DNA of 64,000 nucleotides, from contig NZ_CP049744.1 of NCBI RefSeq assembly GCF_000760935.2, positions 4,557,501 through 4,621,500 on the forward strand. The letters run 5' to 3'. How positions within the stretch are numbered: position 1 is the first letter of the stretch; each line of letters opens with the position of its first letter. A program made the position numbers and the translations under genes. Source of the stretch: Rhodococcoides fascians A25f (lineage in GTDB: Bacteria; Actinomycetota; Actinomycetes; Mycobacteriales; Mycobacteriaceae). Of the stretch, positions 35,158-43,212 are shown piece after piece. Below the pieces are notes generated by a model. That model was not told the origin of the DNA and did not search any database. It saw only the letters and a program-made list of their open reading frames with translations.

Positions 35158-36232
35158 ATGCCCGACGCTTGTCGACCGCCGCAGCCAGCACGTTCAATTG
35201 TGTTGCCGTGGTGTCCCAGTCGAGGCAGGCGTCGGTGATCGACTGCCCGTACACCAGGTCGTCGCGGTGGCCGAGTTCGAGATCCTGACGCCCAGCCACC
35301 AGGAAGCTCTCGAGCATGAGCCCGACGATGCCGTGTTCGCCTGCTGCGACTCGGCCTGCCACATCGGTGACCACGTCGACCTGCTTGTTGTGGTCCTTGC
35401 GGCTGTTGCCGTGACTGGCGTCGATGACGACGCGCTCCGGCAGACCCGACTTACGCAAGCGCGCAACGGTATCTGCGACCGATTCGGCATCGTAGTTCGG
35501 TCCGTCGACGCCCCCGCGGAGAATGACGTGGCAGTCCGGGTTTCCGACGGTCCGAACGAGCGCTGCCTGGCCGTCCAGATCGGTGCCGGGGAAGACATGG
35601 CTCGCCGCGGCGGCGCGGGTGCCGTCGACCGCCACCTGGATATCGCCCTCGGTGGAGTTCTTGATCCCCACCGGCATCGACAGCGCACTGCACAGCTGGC
35701 GGTGCACCTGGCTCGCAGCGGTCCGTGCACCGATCGCGCCGTAGCTCACCAGATCTGCGATGTACTGCGGAGTGATCGGGTCGAGGAATTCGCATCCGAC
35801 AGGCAGGCCGAGCGCCGAAATATCGAGCAGCAGTTGGCGTCCCACCCGTAGTCCGGAATTGATATCGAAGCTGCCGTCGAGGTGCGGATCGTTGATCAGT
35901 CCTTTCCACCCCAGCGTCGTCCGGGGCTTCTCGAAGTAGACCCGCATGACGATGTGCAGTCGATCGCCCAGTTCGGCTGCCGTGGCGGCAAGGCGCCGCG
36001 CGTAGTCGAGGGCAGCATCGGTGTCGTGCACCGAACACGGGCCGACGACGACGATCAGTCGATCGTCGCGGCCGTCGAGAATGTCGACCACGCCGGAGCG
36101 TCCGGAGCGGACCGTCGCGGAGATCGCGTCGTCCACGGCATGTTCGCGGCGCAACACCGACGGCGCAACCAGCGGACTGATACTGATCGTCCGCTGATCA
36201 TCGAGTGACGGGGTGTCGAGAGAGAGCGTCAT
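35141..36232 (-). CDS. aroG: DAHP synthase, class I (AroFGH type)
   Basis: 363 residues. It condenses phosphoenolpyruvate and erythrose-4-phosphate to DAHP, the first step of the shikimate pathway. Class I motifs: VVGPCSVHDTDAALDYARRL (about 64-83), MRVYFEKPRTTLGWKGLIND, VGIKNSTEGD, and metal residues in VIDASHGNSRKDH and LMLESFL. This is the E. coli-type enzyme; many actinobacteria also carry a plant-type class II enzyme, not seen in this window. The ATG has AGGAA 8 bases upstream. A leader peptide with consecutive Tyr-Phe-Trp-Phe codons lies 84 bp upstream on the same strand, so expression is probably tuned to aromatic amino-acid supply. Confidence 0.95.
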   Translation of the reverse strand: MTLSLDTPSLDDQRTISISPLVAPSVLRREHAVDDAISATVRSGRSGVVDILDGRDDRLIVVVGPCSVHDTDAALDYARRLAATAAELGDRLHIVMRVYFEKPRTTLGWKGLINDPHLDGSFDINSGLRVGRQLLLDISALGLPVGCEFLDPITPQYIADLVSYGAIGARTAASQVHRQLCSALSMPVGIKNSTEGDIQVAVDGTRAAAASHVFPGTDLDGQAALVRTVGNPDCHVILRGGVDGPNYDAESVADTVARLRKSGLPERVVIDASHGNSRKDHNKQVDVVTDVAGRVAAGEHGIVGLMLESFLVAGRQDLELGHRDDLVYGQSITDACLDWDTTATQLNVLAAAVDKRRASNPAH

Positions 36233-36282
36233 GAGAGGGTTTCCTGTTCCCAGGCCGACTCAGCATGCTCCACGCGCACTTC

Positions 36283-36346
36283 GAGCCGGTCTGTATCCGG
36301 CTCGTGGGGTGGAGGTCAGCGCATGGCGTCGCTGGCTGACCCACCC
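36283..36346 (-). promoter_or_regulatory. Putative attenuator hairpins in the aroG leader
   Basis: First hairpin in the RNA: arms GGGTGG-GTCAGC and GCTGAC-CT-CCACCC (36346-36307), covering the leader-peptide stop. Second: GAGCCGG / CCGGCTC with a 7-base loop (36303-36283). A ribosome stalled on the aromatic codons would cover only sequence before the first hairpin. Confidence 0.6.
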
Positions 36347-36384
36347 GGGGCCGGCCTGCTAAACCAGAAATACGTGCGCTGCAT
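36316..36384 (-). CDS. Aromatic-residue leader peptide upstream of aroG
   Basis: A 22-codon frame, ATG at 36384 to TGA at 36318-36316, encodes MQRTYFWFSRPAPGGSASDA then MR. Four consecutive aromatic codons (TAT TTC TGG TTT) near the start are the hallmark of a ribosome-stalling attenuator, and the downstream gene makes the first intermediate of Tyr, Phe and Trp. The stop codon lies inside a possible hairpin (36307-36346) and a second hairpin GAGCCGG/CCGGCTC (36283-36303) sits between it and the aroG ribosome site. No U-run follows, so control may be translational or Rho-linked. The function is inferred, not shown. Confidence 0.75.
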   Translation of the reverse strand: MQRTYFWFSRPAPGGSASDAMR

Positions 36385-36443
36385 GGAGAGCACCGTAACA
36401 GACGCGTCGGCGATGCATCTATGCTCGTCCCTGCAGTCGGTTC

Positions 36444-36666
36444 GCCAGGTGGTCATGAGGAGCCCCGAAGTTCACCACGGCGCCGAAGCGATGCGCGGCA
36501 GTTCCGGCGCGTCGTGAGAGGGAACCCGGTGAGAATCCGGGACTGTCCCGCAGCGGTATGCAGGAACGACCGCCGTCAACAGCACTGAAGAGGCCTCTTC
36601 GGGAAGCGACGGCCAGTAGGAGTGGGCTCTTCGTCCACGTGCCCGCGAGTCCGAATACCTGCCGTC
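36444..36666 (+). promoter_or_regulatory. Cobalamin (B12) riboswitch upstream of metE
   Basis: Core elements are present in order: GGGAACCCGGTGAGAATCCG (36530-36549), GGACTGTCCCGCAGCGGTA, GACGGCCAGTAGGAG (B12-box-like) and the 3' element GCGAGTCCGAATACCTGCC (36645-36663). The outer stem may use CGCCAGGT near 36444. Adenosyl- or methylcobalamin binding would reduce metE expression, as known for mycobacterial metE. Boundaries are approximate. Confidence 0.93.
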
Positions 36667-36810
36667 TGTGCTGTGCACGCCGTGCGCAGCGGTTCACCGC
36701 CTCGTGGAATGGGCGCGTAACCCTGGTACGGCTGCTCGTGGGGCTCTCCGGGATGCGCGCGCCCGAGAAGGCGGTGCGCCATCGATGCAGCAGTCACCTG
36801 GAGAACTACC

Positions 36811-39066
36811 GTGAGTATCGAATTCACCGCCACCGTGCTCGGCTCGGCTCGTATCGGACCGAACCGAGAACTGAAGAAAGCCGTCGAATCCTACTGGGCC
36901 GGAACGCTCGACGCACCCGCACTCGAATCCGTTGCGCGGACGTTGCGCGAGAACACCTGGCGAGAACTCGTCGCCGCCGGACTCGATTCCGTTCCGGTGA
37001 ACACCTTTTCGTACTACGACCACGTGCTCGACACCGCGGTCATGCTCGGCGCACTGCCCGAGCGGGTTCGGAGCATCGACAGCGAGCTGGACCGCTATTT
37101 CGCCGCCGCCCGAGGCAACGAGACCGTCGCACCGCTCGAGATGACCAAGTGGTTCGACACCAACTACCACTACCTCGTACCCGAAATCTCTCCCGCGACA
37201 ACCTTTTCCCTGCACCCCGAGAAGGTGCTCACCGAGCTCGAAGAAGCTCGCGCGCTCGATGTCCCGGCTCGACCGGTCGTCGTAGGACCGGTGACGTTCC
37301 TGTTGCTGTCGAAGGCAGTCGGCAGCAGCGCCCCGCTACTGGACCGCCTCGACGAGATTCTGCCGCTGTACGCGGAGCTGCCGACCAACCTCGCCGATGC
37401 CGGGGCGGAGTGGGTCCAGCTCGACGAACCTGCGCTCGTGGCCGATCGCACCCAGAGCGAGATCGACTGTGCGAAGAAGGCTTACGACTACCTGAGCGCG
37501 GTGTCGACGAGGCCTGCCATATTGCTGGCGTCGTACTTCGGTGACCTCGGTGCTGTACTGCCCGTGCTCGCGTCGACCGGCGTCGAGGGGTTGTCGATCG
37601 ATCTGACGGTGCCGGGCACCGTGGAGCACGTTGCCGTGGTACCTGCGCTCGCGAGCAAGCACATGGTCGCGGGCGTCGTGGACGGGCGCAACATCTGGCG
37701 GTCGGATCTCGACAAGGCGCTGGCAACCTTGGCGAGCCTGTTGGGTAGTGCCGGCACGCTTGCGGTGTCGAGTTCGTGCTCGCTGCTGCATGTTCCGTAC
37801 ACCCTCGACGGAGAAACCGACATCGTCGATCCGCTCCGATCCTGGTTGGCCTTCGGTACCGAGAAGGTTGCCGAGGTGTCCGTTCTCGCCCAGGCACTAC
37901 GACATGGGACCGAATCGGTGTCGTCCGAGCTCGAGCAGGCCAGGACCGCGCTCGAGACTCGTCGCACCGACCCCCGACTGCACGACGCGGCCGTTCGGGC
38001 ACGTCTCGAAGCGGGAATTACCGTCGACCGCACCCCGGCCGAGGAACGCCGCCGGGCTCAGGCTGTGCGACTGGACCTGCCGTCGCTGCCGACGACCACC
38101 ATCGGTTCGTATCCGCAGACCACGCAGATTCGACTCGCTCGGGCAGCCCTGCGCACCGGTGAGATCGACGACGCCGAATACGTGTCCCGGATGCAATCCG
38201 AGATCGCCGATGTCGTTGCACTGCAAGAGAACATCGGCCTCGACGTGCTGGTCCACGGCGAACCCGAGAGAAACGACATGGTGCAGTACTTCGCCGAGCA
38301 GCTCAGTGGCTTCGCGGCCACGTCGAACGGCTGGGTCCAGTCGTACGGATCTCGATGCGTCCGACCGCCGATTCTGTACGGCGACGTCTCGCGTCCGAAA
38401 CCGATGACCGTGCATTGGTCCGAGTATGCGCAGTCGCTCACCGACAAGCCGGTCAAAGGCATGCTCACCGGCCCGGTGACGATTCTCGCATGGTCGTTCG
38501 TCCGAGACGACATACCGTTGGCCGAATCCGCAGCCCAGATCGCCCTGGCGATTCGCGACGAGACGATCGATCTGGAGGGAGCGGGTATTCGAATCGTTCA
38601 GGTGGACGAACCTGCCCTTCGTGAGCTTCTCCCGCTGCGCTCGAAAGATACAGCGGCGTACCTGGAGTGGGCCGTGCGATCGTTCAAGATCTCGACATCC
38701 GGGGTGTCCGACGACACTCAGATTCACACGCATCTGTGCTACTCGGAGTTCGGTGAGATCATCGACGCGATCGTCGACCTGGACGCCGACGTGACGTCGA
38801 TCGAGGCGGCCCGCTCGCACATGGAGGTACTCGACGACCTGAACTCCGTCGGATTCGACCTCGGTGTCGGCCCCGGCGTCTACGACATCCATTCACCGCG
38901 GGTGCCGAGCGTCGACGAGATCACCGAATCGCTACGTGCGGCATTGAAAGCCGTTCCTGCCGAACGACTCTGGGTCAATCCCGACTGCGGACTCAAGACC
39001 CGCGGTGTGGCCGAGGTGGAGCGGTCGTTGAGAAACATGGTGCAGGCGGCGGCCGCGCTGCGCTGA
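36811..39066 (+). CDS. metE: Cobalamin-independent methionine synthase
   Basis: 751 residues, GTG start with CTGGAG upstream. It moves a methyl group from 5-methyltetrahydrofolate-polyglutamate to homocysteine. Two TIM-barrel halves are visible: the N-terminal one from [20 protein letters not shown], the C-terminal catalytic one from [20 protein letters not shown]. Zinc ligands are seen in [11 protein letters not shown] (His and Cys), the Glu at about position 665 and Cys in NPDCGLKTR near the end. [21 protein letters not shown] is the conserved substrate loop. Full length for the family (750-765). It is the B12-independent alternative to MetH, consistent with the B12 riboswitch in front. A hairpin at 39072-39112 follows. 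Confidence 0.97.
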   Translation: MSIEFTATVLGSARIGPNRELKKAVESYWAGTLDAPALESVARTLRENTWRELVAAGLDSVPVNTFSYYDHVLDTAVMLGALPERVRSIDSELDRYFAAARGNETVAPLEMTKWFDTNYHYLVPEISPATTFSLHPEKVLTELEEARALDVPARPVVVGPVTFLLLSKAVGSSAPLLDRLDEILPLYAELPTNLADAGAEWVQLDEPALVADRTQSEIDCAKKAYDYLSAVSTRPAILLASYFGDLGAVLPVLASTGVEGLSIDLTVPGTVEHVAVVPALASKHMVAGVVDGRNIWRSDLDKALATLASLLGSAGTLAVSSSCSLLHVPYTLDGETDIVDPLRSWLAFGTEKVAEVSVLAQALRHGTESVSSELEQARTALETRRTDPRLHDAAVRARLEAGITVDRTPAEERRRAQAVRLDLPSLPTTTIGSYPQTTQIRLARAALRTGEIDDAEYVSRMQSEIADVVALQENIGLDVLVHGEPERNDMVQYFAEQLSGFAATSNGWVQSYGSRCVRPPILYGDVSRPKPMTVHWSEYAQSLTDKPVKGMLTGPVTILAWSFVRDDIPLAESAAQIALAIRDETIDLEGAGIRIVQVDEPALRELLPLRSKDTAAYLEWAVRSFKISTSGVSDDTQIHTHLCYSEFGEIIDAIVDLDADVTSIEAARSHMEVLDDLNSVGFDLGVGPGVYDIHSPRVPSVDEITESLRAALKAVPAERLWVNPDCGLKTRGVAEVERSLRNMVQAAAALR

Positions 39067-39071
39067 CACCG

Positions 39072-39112
39072 GGTGAGCGGAACTCCGACCCTGCTACGAA
39101 GTTCCGCTCACC
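39072..39112 (+). terminator. Hairpin after metE
   Basis: Perfect 13-bp arms GGTGAGCGGAACT and AGTTCCGCTCACC with a 15-base loop, starting 5 bp after the metE stop. There is no T-run, as is common for actinobacterial terminators. Confidence 0.7.
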
Positions 39113-39125
39113 TCGGTCGCGAGGT

Positions 39126-39144
39126 ACAGGCTAGGCTTACCTGC
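39126..39144. promoter_or_regulatory. IdeR/DtxR-like iron box
   Basis: ACAGGCTAGGCTTACCTGC matches the iron-box consensus TTAGGTTAGGCTAACCTAA at 13 of 19 positions and lies 28 bp before the start of a siderophore-binding lipoprotein gene. Iron-loaded IdeR would repress from here. Confidence 0.7.
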
Positions 39145-39172
39145 CTACGCCCGCCCCGTGAAAGAGAACGAA

Positions 39173-40219
39173 GTGAAACGTCTACTCCTGGCCACCACGA
39201 TCGCCGCAGTCACCGCGCTGACCACTGTCGCCTGCGGCGGCACCGCCGAGCAGACAGCCACGCCCTCCACCAGCGCAGAATCTGCCACCGTCGACGCCGT
39301 GACGGACGCACCGGGACCGACAGGCATCCCCGACGGTATGGGTTCGGAAGCGGCCGACGGAGTGTTCCCACGCACCGTCGGCCACTTCGGCGGCTCCACC
39401 GAGATCCCCGCCGAACCGAAGAAGATCGTCGTCATCGCCACCGGTCAGCTCGACGCAGCCCTCACCCTGGGCGTCGTACCGACCGGGGCCGCCTACGGCG
39501 ACGGAGCCGAACTGGTGCCCGACTACATCAGCTTCTCGTTCCCCCAGTACACGGACCAGCTGACGCAGGTGGTGGACGTGGGCAACCGCCAGAGCGTCGA
39601 CATCGAGGCCATCGCCGCCATCGAACCCGACCTCATCCTGGCGAACAAGACCGGCTCCGAGGACATCTACCCGACGCTCTCGACCATCGCACCGACCGTG
39701 CTCACCGAAGGCACCGGAGTGAACTGGAAGCAGGACTTCCTACTGCTCGCCGACGCGTTGGGCCGAACCGAGCAAGCGCAGTCCTTCATCGACACCTTCG
39801 TCTCCGACGCTGCAGCACTGGGCAACTCGGTTGCCGGCAGCAGCGGCACCCCCACGGTCTCCTTCGTCCGCTTCACCGCGGATCGGGCGCGAGTGTTCGG
39901 CGTCCCCTCGTTCGCCGGTTACATCGCCTGGGACGCCGGGCTGGCACGGCCGGACAGTCAGCAGTTCGACAAGACCTCGCAGGACTTCAGCGAGGAGGAA
40001 ATTCAGCTCGCGAACGCCGACTGGGTGTTCGTATCGAGCCAGGACGCGGGAGCCGATTCGAGCGCCGCGTCGTACACCACCAACCCGCTGTGGACCGGTA
40101 TGAGCGCAGCCACCGAGAACCACATCGTGCGCGTCGACGACGACCCGTGGTACCTCAATGCAGGCCCGACTGCGGCAACGATCGTGCTCGACGGCCTGAA
40201 GAGCGCCCTGCAGAGCTGA
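39173..40219 (+). CDS. Iron-siderophore ABC transporter substrate-binding lipoprotein
   Basis: 348 residues from GTG 39173; a GTG at 39158 is an alternative. The signal peptide ends in a lipobox TVAC (Cys21) and a Thr/Ala-rich linker. The mature domain is a class III (BtuF/FepB/FhuD-like) binding protein: KKIVVIATGQLDAALTLGVV, DIEAIAAIEPDLILANKTGS, and TDGVNWKQDF-like helical backbone (actual TGVNWKQDFLLLADALGRTE). It captures ferric siderophores outside the membrane. No permease or ATPase lies beside it, so it must work with a transporter encoded elsewhere. An IdeR-like box precedes it and a strong terminator follows. The exact siderophore is unknown. Confidence 0.9.
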   Translation: MKRLLLATTIAAVTALTTVACGGTAEQTATPSTSAESATVDAVTDAPGPTGIPDGMGSEAADGVFPRTVGHFGGSTEIPAEPKKIVVIATGQLDAALTLGVVPTGAAYGDGAELVPDYISFSFPQYTDQLTQVVDVGNRQSVDIEAIAAIEPDLILANKTGSEDIYPTLSTIAPTVLTEGTGVNWKQDFLLLADALGRTEQAQSFIDTFVSDAAALGNSVAGSSGTPTVSFVRFTADRARVFGVPSFAGYIAWDAGLARPDSQQFDKTSQDFSEEEIQLANADWVFVSSQDAGADSSAASYTTNPLWTGMSAATENHIVRVDDDPWYLNAGPTAATIVLDGLKSALQS

Positions 40220-40220
40220 T

Positions 40221-40277
40221 CCCTCGTCGTGCGCGTTTTGCGCGTTCAGGAGTACGCAAAACGCGCACGAGGGGTTT
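40221..40277 (+). terminator. Terminator after the siderophore-binding protein gene
   Basis: Long hairpin, arms CCTCGTCGTGCGCGTTTTGCG and CGCAAAACGCGCACGAGG (one 3-base bulge), then GGTTTT. It isolates the gene from ohrR. Confidence 0.85.
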
Positions 40278-40278
40278 T

Positions 40279-40294
40279 AGGTTGCGCACAACTT
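40279..40294. promoter_or_regulatory. Probable OhrR operator
   Basis: AGGTTG-CGCA-CAACTT is an inverted repeat (five of six arm bases match) placed 24 bp before the ohrR start, where an autoregulating OhrR repressor would bind. Confidence 0.6.
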
Positions 40295-40317
40295 AACCGT
40301 GCACTACTGTTCTTCAC

Positions 40318-40776
40318 GTGACCAACGAACTCGCACTCGACCGTCAGGTGTGCTTCGCGCTGTACTCCGCATCGCGGGCTACGACCGCGGTGTATCGCCC
40401 GATGCTCGACGAGCTCGGCATCACGTATCCGCAGTACCTCGTGCTGCTGGTGCTGTGGGAGAAGGACGGGCGCGGCGTCAAGGAGATCTGTGCCGAACTC
40501 GATCTCGACACCGGCACTCTCTCACCGATGCTCAAGCGCCTCGAAGGCCTCGGCTTCATCGAGCGTCGACGCCTGAGCACCGACGAACGCCGCGTCGAAA
40601 TCCACCTCACCGAGACCGGAAGCGCCATGCGCGCAAAGGCACTCGACATCCCACGCAAGCTGGCCGAGAAGACCGGCATGGGAATCGACGATCTCGTCAG
40701 ACTCAAAGAAGCGCTCGACGCATTGACGAGCGCTCTGCATCACCCCGATTCGAGCACGACAGAAGGAGAATCATGA
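40318..40776 (+). CDS. ohrR: OhrR organic-hydroperoxide-sensing MarR repressor
   Basis: 152 residues, GTG start. A MarR-family winged-helix protein: LDRQVCFALYSASRATTAVY with the peroxide-reactive Cys12, ITYPQYLVLLVLWEKDGRGV, the recognition helix LDTGTLSPMLKRLEGLGFIE and the wing RRRLSTDERRVEIHLTETG. Cys12 with the nearby tyrosines is the OhrR sensing site; oxidation releases DNA. Its stop overlaps the ohr start (ATGA), so regulator and effector are made together. An inverted repeat just upstream probably lets it repress its own operon. Confidence 0.94.
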   Translation: MTNELALDRQVCFALYSASRATTAVYRPMLDELGITYPQYLVLLVLWEKDGRGVKEICAELDLDTGTLSPMLKRLEGLGFIERRRLSTDERRVEIHLTETGSAMRAKALDIPRKLAEKTGMGIDDLVRLKEALDALTSALHHPDSSTTEGES

Positions 40777-41198
40777 AGACCATCTACACCGCCGAAGCCC
40801 TCGCGACCGGAGAGGGCCGCAACGGCCACGCCCGCACCTCCGACGGACGTCTCGATCTCGACCTCGCCATCCCGGAGGCCATGGGCGGCAGCGGCAACGG
40901 CACCAACCCCGAGCAGCTCTTTGCCGCCGGCTATGCCGCGTGCTTCCATTCCGCACTGCAGATGGTGGCGCGCCAGGACAAGGCCGACGTCACCGATTCG
41001 GCCGTCGGCGCTCGTGTCGACATCGGCCCGAACGACGCAGGCGGCTTCCAGCTCGCCGTCACCCTCGAGGTGACTCTGCCGAACCTGAGCCGCGACGACG
41101 CGCAGGCCCTGGCCGACAAGGCCCATCAGGTCTGCCCGTACTCCAACGCCACCCGCGGCAACATCGACGTCACCGTCACAGTCACCGAAGACGAGTAA
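40773..41198 (+). CDS. ohr: Organic hydroperoxide resistance protein Ohr
   Basis: 141 residues. An OsmC/Ohr-family thiol peroxidase that reduces organic hydroperoxides. Catalytic Cys57 is in AAGYAACFHSALQM and resolving Cys121 in KAHQVCPYSNATRGN; the Arg and Glu of the active site lie at RTSDGRLDLDLA and NPEQLFAAGYAA. Full length for the family. It is co-translated with ohrR and followed 12 bp later by an oxidoreductase gene with its own AAGAGGAAA ribosome site. Confidence 0.96.
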   Translation: MKTIYTAEALATGEGRNGHARTSDGRLDLDLAIPEAMGGSGNGTNPEQLFAAGYAACFHSALQMVARQDKADVTDSAVGARVDIGPNDAGGFQLAVTLEVTLPNLSRDDAQALADKAHQVCPYSNATRGNIDVTVTVTEDE

Positions 41199-41209
41199 GA
41201 GGAAACACC

Positions 41210-42205
41210 ATGAAGGCACACGAAATTCACCTCGCGTCCCGCCCACAAGGCTGGCCGACCGAAGACAACTTTCGCGCGGAGGTCGTCGACCTCCCCGAAC
41301 TCGTGGACGGGCAGATCCTCGTCCGCAACATCGTGATGTCGGTCGATCCGTACATGCGTGGTCGGATGAACGACGTGAAGTCGTACGTCCCGCCGTTCCA
41401 GATCGACGCCCCGCTCGACGGCGGTGCCGTCGGCGAGATCGTCGAGTCCAAGGCCGAGGGTTTTGCGGTCGGCGACGCGGTTCTGCACGGCAAGGGCTGG
41501 CGCGATCTCGCCGTCGTTCCGGCCAAGGGAGCGAGCAAGGTCGACCTCTCGGCCGCGAAAGCATCCGCCTACCTGAGCGCACTGGGAATGACCGGAACGA
41601 CGGCGTATGCCGGGCTGACCGAAGTTGCCTCGTTCAAGGAGGGTGACGTCGTCTTCGTCTCCGGCGCTGCCGGAGCAGTCGGGTCGCTCGTCGGCCAGAT
41701 CGCCAAGGCGCTCGGCGCTTCCCGCGTCATCGGCAGTGCCGGATCTCCCGCCAAGGTCGCCCGCCTACTCGAGCTCGGTTTCGACGCAGCATTCGATTAC
41801 CACGACGGTCCTGTTGCCGAGCAGCTCCGCACAGCTGCACCGGACGGCATCGATGTGTACTTCGACAACGTCGGCGGCGAGCACCTCGAAGCCGCCATCG
41901 GTTCGATGAACAAGTTCGGCCGAATTGCCATGTGCGGAGCCATCGCTCAGTACAACTCCACCGAGCCGACTCCTGCTCCGCGCAACCTCGCGCTGGCGAT
42001 CGGCAAGGAGCTGACGCTCAAGGGCTTCATCGTCGGCTCCTACGCCCACGTCACCGAGGAGTTCCGCGCGAAGATGACCGAGTGGCTGGGAAGCGGTGCC
42101 ATCGAATTCGACGAGACGGTCGTCGATGGTCTCGACAACGCTCCCTCGGCGTTCATCGGTCTGATGAAGGGCGAGAACACCGGCAAGATGGTCGTCACCA
42201 TCTAG
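41210..42205 (+). CDS. NADP-dependent MDR oxidoreductase (CurA/leukotriene B4 reductase type)
   Basis: 331 residues. A zinc-free medium-chain reductase: N-terminal GroES-like part with ILVRNIVMSVDPYMRGRMND, then the Rossmann domain GDVVFVSGAAGAVGSLVGQI (glycine-rich AAGAVGS) and YFDNVGGEHLEAAI. These motifs match the double-bond reductases acting on enones such as curcumin or prostaglandin-like aldehydes and products of lipid peroxidation. Position right after ohr (11-bp gap, no terminator between) suggests it belongs to the peroxide-response operon and detoxifies aldehydes. A strong terminator follows. Confidence 0.9.
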   Translation: MKAHEIHLASRPQGWPTEDNFRAEVVDLPELVDGQILVRNIVMSVDPYMRGRMNDVKSYVPPFQIDAPLDGGAVGEIVESKAEGFAVGDAVLHGKGWRDLAVVPAKGASKVDLSAAKASAYLSALGMTGTTAYAGLTEVASFKEGDVVFVSGAAGAVGSLVGQIAKALGASRVIGSAGSPAKVARLLELGFDAAFDYHDGPVAEQLRTAAPDGIDVYFDNVGGEHLEAAIGSMNKFGRIAMCGAIAQYNSTEPTPAPRNLALAIGKELTLKGFIVGSYAHVTEEFRAKMTEWLGSGAIEFDETVVDGLDNAPSAFIGLMKGENTGKMVVTI

Positions 42206-42234
42206 GTCGGACCCGAACGGTTCCACCGCAGACC

Positions 42235-42265
42235 ACACCCCGGCCGGAATTTCCGGCCGGGGTGT
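42235..42265 (+). terminator. Terminator after the ohrR-ohr-oxidoreductase operon
   Basis: Perfect 15-bp arms ACACCCCGGCCGGAA and TTCCGGCCGGGGTGT around a single T, followed by TTTCC. Confidence 0.93.
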
Positions 42266-42294
42266 TTCCATGTCGACCGATTACAGTCGTGACC

Positions 42295-43212
42295 ATGCCC
42301 GCCGCTCCCCTGCCGTTGCGCGACGGCCTCGACCCAACTCGGGTCCGGATGCCCGATATCGCGACCGGGGCCACCGTGCTCGAGTACCTGTGTGCACGGT
42401 TTCCGCAGGACGCGGCGAGGCTGACCGAGAAGGTGGCGGGCGGCGAAATCGTCGACGCGGCAGGCATACCCATCGATTCGGCGACGGTCGCGAGGCCACG
42501 TGCGGACATCTACCTCTACCGCGACCCGCCGGTGGAGCCGACGGTTCCGTTCTCCCTCGACGTCCTCCATCGCGACGAGAATCTACTGGTGGTCGACAAA
42601 CCGCATTTTCTTGCCACCACTCCGCGCGGCGCGTACGTCGCTCGCTCGGCCCTCGTTCTGCTCCGACGCCGATTCGACCTGCCCGAGCTGAGCCCGGCGC
42701 ACCGTCTGGACAGGCTCACCGCGGGGGTTCTGGTGTTCACCGTGCGTCAGCAGGCTCGCCGGCCGTACCAGGAGCTGTTCGCTCAACGCACCATCACCAA
42801 GCAGTACGAGGCGATCGCCCCACTCGCTCACGAACTCCGGTTCCCGTTGACGGTGCGCAGTCGAATCGTCAAGGAGCGCGGCGTTCTTCAGGCCGTGGAG
42901 GTACCGGGCGAACCCAATGCCGAGACACTCGTGGACCTAATCGACACCGTCGGGTCCTACGGCCTGTATCGGCTGCACCCCCGTACCGGGAAGACGCATC
43001 AACTTCGGGTTCATCTGTGCTCGTTGGGTATTCCTATCGTCGGCGACAACTTCTATCCCTTGTTCCGTGAGGTCGCCGGCGACGACTACTCCGATCCGCT
43101 CCGGCTGCTGGCCCGTTCGATCGAATTCGTCGATCCACTCACTGGTCTGATCCGACGGTTCGAGAGCAATCGGAGTCTCGATCCTCCTGCAGCACAACAG
43201 AGTTCTCCATGA
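42295..43212 (+). CDS. RluA-family pseudouridine synthase
   Basis: 305 residues from ATG 42295; GTG 42289 is an alternative. The catalytic block HRLDRLTAGVLVFTVR (about 140-155) contains the essential Asp. YEAIAPLAHELRFPLT and YRLHPRTGKTHQLRVHLCSLGIPIVGD are the other conserved RluA segments. There is no S4 domain clearly recognisable, only about 80 residues before the catalytic domain. The enzyme converts uridine to pseudouridine in rRNA or tRNA; the site cannot be told. The 3' end overlaps the opposing membrane-protein gene by 74 bp. Confidence 0.92.
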   Translation: MPAAPLPLRDGLDPTRVRMPDIATGATVLEYLCARFPQDAARLTEKVAGGEIVDAAGIPIDSATVARPRADIYLYRDPPVEPTVPFSLDVLHRDENLLVVDKPHFLATTPRGAYVARSALVLLRRRFDLPELSPAHRLDRLTAGVLVFTVRQQARRPYQELFAQRTITKQYEAIAPLAHELRFPLTVRSRIVKERGVLQAVEVPGEPNAETLVDLIDTVGSYGLYRLHPRTGKTHQLRVHLCSLGIPIVGDNFYPLFREVAGDDYSDPLRLLARSIEFVDPLTGLIRRFESNRSLDPPAAQQSSP

